NCBI GenBank assembly: GCA_023807065.1
Contig: JAJJLU010003779.1
Span: 1-31,738, forward strand
Length of the DNA stretch: 31,738 nt
Direction: 5' to 3'
Source of the DNA: Isotricha intestinalis
Taxonomy: Eukaryota; Ciliophora; Litostomatea; Vestibuliferida; Isotrichidae
Positions 9,336-18,808 of this stretch are shown here, piece after piece. The notes beneath the pieces were generated by a model. The model made no database searches. It saw nothing but the letters and a program-made list of their open reading frames with translations, and was not told where the DNA came from. Within the stretch, counting starts at the first letter, position 1. Every line of letters starts with the position of its first letter. Position numbers and translations under genes: made by a program.

Positions 9336-9736
9336 TTTTTTATTTTTTTTTTATTTTCTTTTGTTTTATAAAATTTTCGGAAATAATATAATTTGTTATT
9401 TATTTTATAAAATAAATAAATTAAATAAATGTATTATCTTTTAAAAAACATTAACATTTATATACATTTTTATCCATTATTTATTTTATAAAACAATACT
9501 ATATATAAGTATTTTTATTTTATTTTATTTTATTTTATTTTGTTTAATTAAACAATTAAATTATTTAAAATAAACTTTTTTAACCCCTAAATTTATTTAA
9601 AATCAAATACATATAAAATTTTCTTTTATTTCAATAAATCAAAGAATGACAAAAAAAATAAATTATTTTTATTTAGAAAAAAAAATAAAGAAAATAATAA
9701 AAATTAAATAATCGAAATTAAAAAATTTAAATTAAA
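9336..9736. promoter_or_regulatory. Divergent intergenic region, CDPK / Asn-rich gene
   Basis: These 401 bases lie between two divergent starts and should contain both promoters. Apart from a TTTTA microsatellite at about 9511-9541 and A-rich leaders next to each start, no feature is recognisable. Confidence 0.45.
9511..9541. repeat. (TTTTA)n microsatellite
   Basis: About six near-perfect copies of the pentanucleotide TTTTA in the intergenic region. A typical length-variable tract of AT-rich genomes. Confidence 0.8.
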
Positions 9737-11965
9737 ATGTCCTTATTACTAACAATAAACACAAAATTACAAGCATATAAATTAGTACATGATCCAACTC
9801 GTTTATTAATGTTATTATATTCAAAATACGGTGATATAGAAGAAGACTTAAATTTCTTATATATAAATCAAATATTATACAATAGACCAAGTCACTATAA
9901 TACAATATTTAAAGAATTTCAATATACTCTTTTTATAGACGAATTCCTTAAAAGATATTACTTTTACCAGGAAAGTATTTTAAGAATTCCTAAATTAAAT
10001 GATTATTATAAAAATTATCATATTTTTTTCTGTCGCCCTATATTTAGAAATTGGAAAATTTCAGAATTAATGCATAATTATGGAGATAATAGAGCTGAAG
10101 TTTTTTATAAAAAAAATTATGCCACTTCAAATGAAGAAGAAGAAGAAAGAGAAAGTTCAAATGAAACTTCTTTATCTTCACTGGATAATATTACTGATAA
10201 TAAAAATATATTTAATAAAAAAACTAGATATATGATTGATAATAATACAAATTCTAATAAATGTACTTTAACTCTTGATTCTTCAAGAACTTTAAAATCA
10301 AATTTAAATTTATTGACTAAAAGAAGTAAAGATGATTCTTTTGTTAAAAGTATTTCTCCTTTAGTTAATTATCAAGGAAATTTTGGGCCAAAGAAAAAAA
10401 AAGATAAAAATGAAAATAAAACTACTTCTAACATTCACAATAAAAAAAATCCTAAACATAATATAAAAAATAGATTAATTTATAAGAAGGATTTGAAAAA
10501 AAATAAAAATATTAAAAGTACTTTGTATAGTTTAGTAAAAAATGATTTAATAGAAAATGGAAAAAATAATCAAAAAAAGGTGTTTTTATCTCCTAAATTA
10601 AAACCTTATTTATCAAATTATAAATCAAATTTAGATGACTTTAATAAAAATAAAGGAAAAACAGAAAAATTAACAAATGGAGTAGAAAAATCAAAAAATA
10701 TAACATATAATAATAATATAAACAATAATGAAAATATGAATTCAAATTATAGGAATTTTTCAAAATTATCAATAACATTAAATACAAATAATAATAATAT
10801 GAATTTTAGTAAAACAATGAGAAATAGTAATATTACAAGTAATAATAATACAAATGTAAAAAATAGTATAAATAATATTAATGGAAGTAATTCAAATTCA
10901 AAAAGAAATAATAAAATACCAAATGGAATAAATAATATATATCATTCAAGTGTTCATAGTACTGGAAATACTATTCAAAAATCAAAAAATAAAACTTTTG
11001 ATATTCAAAATATTAATTCAATGAATACTTTAACAAAAGTTAATTCAAATTCAAATTTTTCTTCTTTTAATTATCAACAAAATAGTGTTAGACATAAAAG
11101 AAAAAGTAGTTATGGTTCTAATTTTAATTTAGTAAAAAGTCCTTTAACTTCTATTCAATCTAATTTAAATGGAGCTCCTATTTTATCTCAGAAAAATACT
11201 AATTTTCCAAAAAATAAAACTTATAATAATCATAATAACAGTAAAAATTCTATTATAACTCCTTCTTCTTCAATTCCAAAATATTCTTGTAAAAAAGAAA
11301 AGAAAAAAAAAAGTTATAATAAAGAAAAAGGAAATAATTTATATAAAAAGAAAAATAATGGTTCTTATAATAATACAATAAATTTAAATAATTTTATTTT
11401 TCCAAGTCAAAGAACATCATCTAATACCTCAAATAAAAAAAGTAATAATAATATATTAAGCAATAATATTAATAGTAATAGAATGATAATGAACTTAAAT
11501 AATATATATAATAATTCAAGAAATAAAAAGAACATGATAACTCATACTCAAACAAATTTAAAAAGTTTTAGAAAAGATGCAATAGTATATAAAACAAAAA
11601 GTGTAGATGAAGAAAAAACAAAATTAAAATATATTCTTTTTGGAATAAATAAAAATTCAAATAATTATCAAATGAGTCAAAGACTTCAAAATCAAATTGA
11701 AGAATTAATTAAAAAATCTAAAATTTCTCTTAAACATTCAAATGGTTTAAATAATATTTCAAACAATTTTTATAATGGAAATGAGAAATTAAGTAAAAAA
11801 AGTATTATTGAAAATTCTAATATTTCTATTCCTAATAATTATAGTGGAAGTAATATTTCTTGTAGAAGAAATTCTAATAAAGGAATAAATGTTAATTTAA
11901 ATGTTAGAACAAATAGTGAAGAACGAAAAAAAAAAATAATAAGAATCATTTCTCCTAAAAAATAA
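9737..11965 (+). CDS. Asn-rich protein with a conserved-looking N-terminal domain (function unknown)
   Basis: 742 residues. The first 135 or so have balanced, globular composition with many aromatic residues (for example YHIFFCRPIFRNWKI and an AEVFYKKNY motif). They recall from memory uncharacterised ciliate proteins with a short N-terminal module of this kind, a resemblance I cannot confirm here. An acidic stretch (EEEEERESS) follows. The rest is low-complexity Asn/Ser/Lys-rich sequence with many short poly-Asn runs and basic patches, probably disordered. A short ordered-looking segment lies near 640-670 (KLKYILFGINKNSNNYQM). There are no membrane segments or signal peptide. The Asn richness partly reflects AT-driven codon use (aat). 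No function is assigned. Confidence 0.7.
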   Translation: MSLLLTINTKLQAYKLVHDPTRLLMLLYSKYGDIEEDLNFLYINQILYNRPSHYNTIFKEFQYTLFIDEFLKRYYFYQESILRIPKLNDYYKNYHIFFCRPIFRNWKISELMHNYGDNRAEVFYKKNYATSNEEEEERESSNETSLSSLDNITDNKNIFNKKTRYMIDNNTNSNKCTLTLDSSRTLKSNLNLLTKRSKDDSFVKSISPLVNYQGNFGPKKKKDKNENKTTSNIHNKKNPKHNIKNRLIYKKDLKKNKNIKSTLYSLVKNDLIENGKNNQKKVFLSPKLKPYLSNYKSNLDDFNKNKGKTEKLTNGVEKSKNITYNNNINNNENMNSNYRNFSKLSITLNTNNNNMNFSKTMRNSNITSNNNTNVKNSINNINGSNSNSKRNNKIPNGINNIYHSSVHSTGNTIQKSKNKTFDIQNINSMNTLTKVNSNSNFSSFNYQQNSVRHKRKSSYGSNFNLVKSPLTSIQSNLNGAPILSQKNTNFPKNKTYNNHNNSKNSIITPSSSIPKYSCKKEKKKKSYNKEKGNNLYKKKNNGSYNNTINLNNFIFPSQRTSSNTSNKKSNNNILSNNINSNRMIMNLNNIYNNSRNKKNMITHTQTNLKSFRKDAIVYKTKSVDEEKTKLKYILFGINKNSNNYQMSQRLQNQIEELIKKSKISLKHSNGLNNISNNFYNGNEKLSKKSIIENSNISIPNNYSGSNISCRRNSNKGINVNLNVRTNSEERKKKIIRIISPKK

Positions 11966-12209
11966 AAATTCAAATATTAATTTTCTTGTTTTTAACTTTT
12001 ATTATTAATATATTGTTGATTAATTGTTTTATTAAAAGGAATAACTAGTAAAATAAATAAACTTTTTTAATTAAATAATCTAAATATTCAAATTTATATT
12101 TCATTTTTTACTAAAATCTCCTTAATCTCTTAAAAATTAATTATTAAAGAAATATAACATTTAAATTTTAAAATAACATTAAATTCCAATAAATAGAATG
12201 AACATTACT

Positions 12210-15200
12210 TTAAAATTTCCAAATTAAATATAAATAAGTGTTATAACAATATTTAATTTTATGACGAAGACCAATTATTCTTAATATAGAAATAAATAAA
12301 AGAAACAAAAATTCAAGAATATAAACTTCTATATAACTAAACCAAGCTTGTTTAAACCAATCCCATTGAGTATTATTATAAGCAAAACAATATAAAGTTA
12401 AATATATCCATAATAAAAGAGTAAATATCATTTGAGTGAAATGAAAAAAAAATATTTTACATTTAATCTTTTGATATAAACTTTTAAAGATTTCAAAATA
12501 GAAGAAATGACTAAAATTATTTTCATTGATTATTAAATTAACTATTGAAAAATTAAATAATCTTAAAAGGAAATAACATATCAATGAATTAAATAATATT
12601 GAAATATTCCATTTTTTGAAATGAACTTTAAAAGGAATTTTTCCAGTCATAAATTTATTAGAAACAACATCATCATTTATAGAAAAAGCATTGATTGAAA
12701 AAAGAACAGAAATATGTAATAAAATATTAGAAAGATTAACGTTTAATAAATCGAAAATCGAAATATGATTAAAAATAGAAAGAAATATATTTTTCATTTT
12801 ATAAATAATACAAAAATCTTTACATAATTTTTTTTCACTATAATATAAAGCAATATTATAAGGAACAAAAAATATTTTTTTATAATCATAAATAGATTTA
12901 TCTACTATAAAAGCATTATCAAATCTTGAATCTTCATTGGTATCTACTCTATATTGTTTAGAATAAAATCTTTCAAATTTTGATTTTTTATAATTATCTA
13001 ATTTGGGTATTTTATTATCAATATATTTAAATATTTTTTCTAAATTTCTATTAAATCTCATTTTTTCTTTTAAAAAATAAAAAAGTATTGATATAATTTG
13101 ACATAAAAATACAGATAACATAAACCAAAATCCTAAATTAAATATATTTTTTTTTAAATTTGAAAATAAGTTAAAGCATTTAAAAACTAATATATTATTA
13201 TAATTTTTTTTGAATAAAAAATTTTCAAACCAATTTCTTTTTTTTTCAGGAAATACAATATTATCTCTATCAGTTGATTTAATAGTATTAATATCATTAT
13301 TTTGATTACAATCAAAAGATATTCTTTTATTTGTAGAATTATAACTATTATAATTACAATTACTTTCATCTAAATTATATTTTTCTAATAAATAAAAATA
13401 TTTTTGTCTATCTTTTAAAGTAATATCACTATTATTTTTAATGTTAGAAACAGTACAAATATCCGTAAAGAAATTATCTTTTGCATTAAATAAATCAATT
13501 CCATTTTCTGAAAATTGAGAATGTAATTCAACATTAACATCATCACTTATTTTAATATTTGTTGTTAATTCAATATCTTTACAATAAGATAAATTTAATT
13601 TTTTATTATTATAATATATTTCATAATCAAAAGAAAGATAATCTTCATTTTCATAATCATATTTTACAATATATAATTTCTCATCATCAGGTATTTTATT
13701 TTTTTCTCTTAATATTTTTTCACAATTACTTATATTTAAAGAAGAAGTTTTATCATTTAATTCAGGTATTTCTTTAGAATCATATACTTCAGCATAAAAT
13801 CCTATTCCTTTTATTATTTTTCCTACATCTAATAATTCTTCTGGTAAAATATTAGATATTTCTTCTTTTGTACATTCACATTCATCTATTTTATCATCTA
13901 AATATTCACATGTTCCTAAACATGTTTTTGTACATTTTTTCTTTTTATTTCCATAATATCCTATTCCAATACAATCTTCCTCAGTTAAACATTCTTTCTT
14001 TTCTTCTAAAGTATAATAAGGATCTGGACATTCTTTCACACATTCATCAGGGTCTGAATATTGTATATGATATGGATAATCTCCTTCACATTTATCAACA
14101 CATACTCTTTCAAATATTTCATTTTCTGATAAATGATAATTCATATCACAAGTTTTTGAACATATATTTGTCCCATTATTTAAATATTTATAATCATTAT
14201 CAGATTGACAATGAGTATCACAAATATCTCCATTAATATATTCACCCTGTTTATTACATTTTACACATTCTGTATTATCTTTTGATGTATAAGGATAATT
14301 AACATTACATTGTTGAATACATTCTCTAGGAAGATTATCAGACATTTCAACTTTATAACCTTTTTCATTACATTTATCTTTTGTAATACATAATTTTGAA
14401 TTATCTACATAACTTTCTCTTAAAAAAACTTGTCCTTCACATTCATAAACACATTGTTTCTTAGATAAATAATATGATGTATTACATTTATAACAAACTA
14501 ATTCGTCACCAACAATAGGACAATTAGTACAATTTAACATACAAACTTTAAGAGTAATTGTTCCATTATATGATGATTTAACATAATTTTCATTTTCAAC
14601 TAAAGTTTTATTTGAATAATATTGAAAAGATTCAATATATCCTTCTATTTTGTTAGCATTAGATTTATATGTTACATTATAATTTTTTTTTCCTGATGAT
14701 ACTGAACTAACATCAGTAAGAAGACCAATCAAATTTTGTTCATCATAAAGTTCAATTTGATCAAAAAGTTGATATTGAATATTAGCATTATCACCTAAAA
14801 TTTCTTTATCTTGAAATTCAGATAAAAAATAATTATTAACAATCATTTTAATATATGTACTTAACTCGATCATTTTTTCTTCTCCTAATAAAAATTCAAT
14901 AGTGATATTATCAGCATCATATTGAATAACATAATTAACAGTTTCATTTCTAACTTCAAGAATATGAGAAAGACTAGGAGGTATAGTAATTATATATTCA
15001 TAATAATTTTCAATTCCATTATCATCTCCATCTCCAATAATTCTATATCCTTCAGAATCCTGAATTTTATTATTCCCAGTACAACTCGTATCTCTAGGAA
15101 CAGTACAATTGGTACAAGTAAAATACATTAAATTTGTATCTGAATTAGTACTAACTTGATAACCATCTACTTCCATATATCCACCTAATCCATATAAACA

Positions 15201-15452
15201 TCCATTTGCCTGATTATATAATATTACTTGAAATTCATCTCCATAATTTGCTTCAAATGGACCATATTTCCTTAATCCTTGATACCATTTTTTCAATGTA
15301 TCAACATCTGGAATTGTAAATGATGTTGTGTCTGGTTGATTCTTATTTTTTATAGTTACTATATAATCATCTGCGTATAAATGGAAAGAAACTGGGAATG
15401 GAATTATTAATTTTAGAAGAAATATAATTATTAGAAATAATAAGGGATTCAT
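12210..15452 (-). CDS. Large Cys-rich surface protein with multi-TM C-terminus
   Basis: 1080 residues. A signal peptide (about 1-27) leads into an N-glycosylatable ectodomain. Residues about 60-290 form a non-repetitive domain. Residues about 297-527 are Cys-rich, with many CxxC and C-x(6-12)-C spacings (for example ECVKECPDPYY), like furin/GF-receptor-type or protist surface-antigen repeats. A domain at about 550-680 has the pattern KLYIVKYDYENED...LSYC...ICTVSN, which I remember from other protist surface proteins. A TM at about 769-794 is followed by a conserved-looking cytosolic/membrane part and TMs at about 905-920, 946-974, 999-1024 and 1039-1064. The arrangement fits a receptor-like or adhesion protein of the plasma membrane. 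No enzymatic motif is visible. The C-terminal membrane part resembles, from memory, a family common in ciliate 'transmembrane protein' models. Confidence 0.75.
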   Translation of the reverse strand: MNPLLFLIIIFLLKLIIPFPVSFHLYADDYIVTIKNKNQPDTTSFTIPDVDTLKKWYQGLRKYGPFEANYGDEFQVILYNQANGCLYGLGGYMEVDGYQVSTNSDTNLMYFTCTNCTVPRDTSCTGNNKIQDSEGYRIIGDGDDNGIENYYEYIITIPPSLSHILEVRNETVNYVIQYDADNITIEFLLGEEKMIELSTYIKMIVNNYFLSEFQDKEILGDNANIQYQLFDQIELYDEQNLIGLLTDVSSVSSGKKNYNVTYKSNANKIEGYIESFQYYSNKTLVENENYVKSSYNGTITLKVCMLNCTNCPIVGDELVCYKCNTSYYLSKKQCVYECEGQVFLRESYVDNSKLCITKDKCNEKGYKVEMSDNLPRECIQQCNVNYPYTSKDNTECVKCNKQGEYINGDICDTHCQSDNDYKYLNNGTNICSKTCDMNYHLSENEIFERVCVDKCEGDYPYHIQYSDPDECVKECPDPYYTLEEKKECLTEEDCIGIGYYGNKKKKCTKTCLGTCEYLDDKIDECECTKEEISNILPEELLDVGKIIKGIGFYAEVYDSKEIPELNDKTSSLNISNCEKILREKNKIPDDEKLYIVKYDYENEDYLSFDYEIYYNNKKLNLSYCKDIELTTNIKISDDVNVELHSQFSENGIDLFNAKDNFFTDICTVSNIKNNSDITLKDRQKYFYLLEKYNLDESNCNYNSYNSTNKRISFDCNQNNDINTIKSTDRDNIVFPEKKRNWFENFLFKKNYNNILVFKCFNLFSNLKKNIFNLGFWFMLSVFLCQIISILFYFLKEKMRFNRNLEKIFKYIDNKIPKLDNYKKSKFERFYSKQYRVDTNEDSRFDNAFIVDKSIYDYKKIFFVPYNIALYYSEKKLCKDFCIIYKMKNIFLSIFNHISIFDLLNVNLSNILLHISVLFSINAFSINDDVVSNKFMTGKIPFKVHFKKWNISILFNSLICYFLLRLFNFSIVNLIINENNFSHFFYFEIFKSLYQKIKCKIFFFHFTQMIFTLLLWIYLTLYCFAYNNTQWDWFKQAWFSYIEVYILEFLFLLFISILRIIGLRHKIKYCYNTYLYLIWKF

Positions 15453-15566
15453 TTTTTTACTTTTTTTTAATAATTTTAAGATGATGTTTTGAGAGGTTTT
15501 ATTTTTTTATTTTTCTTTCTTTTTAATTAAGTTTAATAATTTAATTTAATTTAATTTATTTTTATT

Positions 15567-16115
15567 TTATATTTTTTCAAAATATTCTGTGTCATCTTCT
15601 AATAATTCATATCCTTCTTTTTCATTTTTTTTTTTGGAATCTGTGTTTATTTCATCATTTAAATTATTATGGTTTCTATTTCCATTTGTTAATAATAAAT
15701 AAATTAAAATACTTATAAAACTAAACAAACAAATATTTTCAAAACTTCTCAAAAATCTTCTTGTAAATTCAGAATCATTATCATTAATTTTATTTTCTTC
15801 TTTATTTAAATTATTTTCATTTTTATTAATATTATTATTTTCAAAATTAGGTTCATTGTTTTTTTTTTCTACAATTTCTTCATCATCATTAATATTATTA
15901 TTCTCTTTTTCTTCTACTTTAATTGGTATTTGATTTTCTTTTAAATTATTTGAAGGTGAAATTGGAGACAAATAATTTTCATTTATTTTTTCTGGTAATT
16001 GAATATTTGTTTCTGAATTTGGAAGCAAGAATAAATTTATAAGAATTATTATTAATATTGTTAAATATATTGCATATTTTTTTTCTCTTTTTACTATTTT
16101 AACTAATTTTTCCAT
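15567..16115 (-). CDS. Small two-TM protein of unknown function
   Basis: 182 residues, not recognised. A basic N-terminus (EKLVKIVKREKK) precedes a strong TM at about 15-32. An Asn/Glu-rich hydrophilic loop follows (about 35-118), then a second TM at about 124-142 (ICLFSFISILIYLLL) and an acidic tail. The codon pattern is protein-like and the gene sits 114 bases upstream-side of the Cys-rich surface protein on the same strand. Both ends could face the cytosol, with the charged loop in a lumen or outside. It could also be a fast-evolving lineage-specific gene. Confidence 0.55.
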   Translation of the reverse strand: MEKLVKIVKREKKYAIYLTILIIILINLFLLPNSETNIQLPEKINENYLSPISPSNNLKENQIPIKVEEKENNNINDDEEIVEKKNNEPNFENNNINKNENNLNKEENKINDNDSEFTRRFLRSFENICLFSFISILIYLLLTNGNRNHNNLNDEINTDSKKKNEKEGYELLEDDTEYFEKI

Positions 16116-16358
16116 TTTTTTTACTATATATTCCTTATTATTACAGAAAAATTTTTAAATTATTTTTTTTTATTTAATTAATGATTTAAATTAATCTTTT
16201 ATTTTTAGATTAATTTATTTTTTTATTTAATACAATTTTTTTTTTCATTATATTTTTTATATTTTATTTATTTTTGTATGCATTTTATATTTCATTAGAA
16301 TTTTAATCAAAAAAAAAGATTAAAAAAATTTAACTGTTTTATTTAAAGAAAAAAAATT

Positions 16359-17024
16359 TTAACAACAACGACTTTTATCTACTTCTTCATCAAGAAATTC
16401 CATTGAAATATCATTTTTATTGTTTTTATTTTTACCTAAACTAATATTATCATTTTCTTTAATTTGACAATTATTTAATCTATTTATAACTTCATCAATA
16501 ATTTTTTCCATAGATTCATTTATTCCAAAACCATTTTTAGAAGAAACTCTAAAAAAACAATCAAATTGATTATCATAAGAAAATTTTTGCATTCTAATTA
16601 AAGTATCATCTAATCTTTCTTGAGTAACTAAATCAATTTTACTTTGAATTAAATAAATAGGATAATTAAATTCATTTTTTAAATCTTTTAAACAATTTTT
16701 CCATAATAAAGTATTTTGAATAGAATTTTCACTTGTAATATCACAAAAAATTATAACTGAATGACATCCATTAAAAAAAAATTTAGCTATTATTCTATTT
16801 CTATCTTGTCCTCCAATATCCCATATATTTATTCTATATAATATATCTTTCTTTTTTACTATTTTATATTCTAAATTTTGAGGAACTGTCTCCTTGTAAT
16901 TTTCATTAAATTTACCTGTTACCCAACGATTTACAAAACATGTTTTCCCTGTAAATACATCCCCTATTATTATTATTTTTATGTCTCTTATGGATAAATC
17001 ATTTGTTTTTTTATTATATAGCAT
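16359..17024 (-). CDS. Rab-like small GTPase with altered G4 motif
   Basis: 221 residues. P-loop GDVFTGKT at 21-28, an effector-region Thr in KETVPQN, G3 as DIGGQ at 69-73 (Gln kept, as in WDTAGQ), and G5-like SSKNG near 160. The C-terminus is CC, the double-cysteine geranylgeranylation signal of Rabs. The G4 motif reads QSKID (127-131): the Asn or Thr of [N/T]KxD is Ser, which would weaken guanine recognition. WDIGGQD also departs from the usual WDTAGQE. Rabs recruit effectors to membranes in vesicle traffic. The subfamily here is unclear, though the motif set resembles divergent Rabs that are expanded in ciliates. The gene diverges from the annexin with 169 bases between starts. Confidence 0.8.
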   Translation of the reverse strand: MLYNKKTNDLSIRDIKIIIIGDVFTGKTCFVNRWVTGKFNENYKETVPQNLEYKIVKKKDILYRINIWDIGGQDRNRIIAKFFFNGCHSVIIFCDITSENSIQNTLLWKNCLKDLKNEFNYPIYLIQSKIDLVTQERLDDTLIRMQKFSYDNQFDCFFRVSSKNGFGINESMEKIIDEVINRLNNCQIKENDNISLGKNKNNKNDISMEFLDEEVDKSRCC

Positions 17025-17193
17025 AGTTTTTTAAAAATATTAATTCATTTTTGAAATAAAAAATATTTCGAAAAAAAAAAATCAAATACATTTATTTTTT
17101 CTTCAAATTATTATTTAATTATATATATATTTATAATGAAATAACGCCAACAATCATTAAAAATCTCAAAAAATATTAAATCAAATAAAAAAA

Positions 17194-18486
17194 ATGTACG
17201 GATATAATCAAGGAAATAATCCAAATCAAATGAATCCAAATATGATGTACCAACAAGGTCAAATGAACCCGAATATGATGTATCAACAACAACAAATGGG
17301 TTATCAACCAGCAGTAGGTGGATACCAGCAACCATATGGAGGATTCCAACAACCTCAGATGGGAGGATACCAACAGCCTCAAGTAGGAGGATACCAGCAG
17401 CCAATGGGATACCAACAGCAGATGGGATACCAACCGCAAATGCAGCAAGTACCCAATTCTATGATGATGCAACAACAGGTGCAACCCCAAGTCAACCTTG
17501 CTCCTAATACTACCAACTTGCAAAACAACTTCTCTCAATATAATCTACCCCAACAGCAAGCTGTTAATCAAAATCAAGTTGATGCTGATGCTGCAGCTTT
17601 GAGGAAAGCAATGAAAGGTTTAGGTACTGATGAGAAGGCAATTATTCAAATAGTTGCAAATAGAACAAATGCACAAAGACAAGCAATGATTGTATCATTT
17701 AAAAGACAATTTAACAGAGATTTAATAAAAGATTTAAAAAGTGAATTAAGTGGGAAATTCGAAGATGCAATTATAGCACTTTTTGAAGATCCAATAACTT
17801 ATGATTGTAAAAGTTTATTCCAAGCAATGAAAGGAGCAGGAACAAATGAAGATACATTAATAGAAATATTATCAACACGTCCAAATTATTATATAAATCA
17901 AATAAAGCAAAGATATCAGCAATTATATAATGTTCCTTTAGAAAAGAGATTAAATGAGGAATTATCAGGAGATTTAAAAAATTTAATGTTAACATTAGCA
18001 AGTGGAACTAGAGGAGAAAATCAAATGCCAAATCAAAATGATTGTATGAATAAAGCACAACAATTATATAAAGCAGGAGAAGGAAAATTAGGAACAAATG
18101 AGAAAGTATTTTATGAAATAATAACTAGAAGTTCACCACAAGAATTATATATGATAAATCAATGTTATATTCAAATTGGAAAAGGAAGTGATTTAATTAA
18201 AGCAATTAATAATGAATTTTCTGGAAATTTAAAAAAATTATTAAGTACTTTAGTTTATAGTTCTATTAATCCAAGTGAATATTTTGCTACCAGAGTTAAA
18301 CATGCTATTAAAGGTGGAACTAAAAATACTTTATTAATTAGAATTTTAGTTACTAGAGATGAAATCGATATGCCACAAATTAAAATGGCTTATCAAAGAC
18401 TTTATGGAAAAGATATGGTTCAAGCTATTAAAAATGAAATTTCAGGTGATTATAAAAGATTGTTAGTTGAGTTATGTAGTCATTAA
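17194..18486 (+). CDS. Annexin with Gln/Gly/Tyr-rich N-terminus
   Basis: 430 residues. Residues 1-125 are a low-complexity Gln/Met/Pro/Tyr/Gly-rich head built on GYQQP and MYQQ units, like the heads of animal annexins A7/A11 and Dictyostelium annexin C1. The core has four annexin repeats, starting at about 130, 203, 284 and 363. Type II calcium-site loops are clear in repeat 1 (MKGLGTDE) and repeat 2 (MKGAGTNE, with SGDL downstream). They are less canonical in repeat 3 (GKLGTNE, SGNL) and repeat 4 (KGGTKNT, SGDY). Annexins bind acidic phospholipids in a calcium-dependent way, and Q/Y/G-rich heads can mediate self-association or partner binding. Codon use in the head is GC-richer than in the core, which suggests selection for expression. 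Confidence 0.95.
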   Translation: MYGYNQGNNPNQMNPNMMYQQGQMNPNMMYQQQQMGYQPAVGGYQQPYGGFQQPQMGGYQQPQVGGYQQPMGYQQQMGYQPQMQQVPNSMMMQQQVQPQVNLAPNTTNLQNNFSQYNLPQQQAVNQNQVDADAAALRKAMKGLGTDEKAIIQIVANRTNAQRQAMIVSFKRQFNRDLIKDLKSELSGKFEDAIIALFEDPITYDCKSLFQAMKGAGTNEDTLIEILSTRPNYYINQIKQRYQQLYNVPLEKRLNEELSGDLKNLMLTLASGTRGENQMPNQNDCMNKAQQLYKAGEGKLGTNEKVFYEIITRSSPQELYMINQCYIQIGKGSDLIKAINNEFSGNLKKLLSTLVYSSINPSEYFATRVKHAIKGGTKNTLLIRILVTRDEIDMPQIKMAYQRLYGKDMVQAIKNEISGDYKRLLVELCSH

Positions 18487-18808
18487 AAAATATTTTTAAG
18501 TTATAAGTGTTTTCTTTTTAAAAAAATTTTTTGTTAAATTATTAATTATTATTTAATTATTTTTGTTGTTTTGTTTATTTTTATATATTAATTTATTTTC
18601 TTTTTATCTTTTTAATAATAAATGATAAGGGTTTTTTTTAATAGACTATAAAATATTGATAAATTAATTTGAAACTATTTCTTGTTTCATTTACAAATTT
18701 CATAGTAATTTGGACAGTGAATATAATATGATATTAGAACATCAAATTTATCTACAAATACTAAATCAAAAAATTAATATTTTCTATTTTAAAAAAAAAT
18801 AAAAGATA
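18487..18808. other. Intergenic region between annexin and CDC50 genes
   Basis: Both neighbours are on the plus strand, so this is the annexin 3' flank plus the CDC50 promoter. It is AT-rich with no recognisable RNA or short ORF. Confidence 0.4.

Noticed and set aside
13187..15131. Several open frames opposite or offset to the Cys-rich gene
   Set aside because: Low-complexity Ile/Tyr/His-rich shadows of the 1080-residue coding frame.
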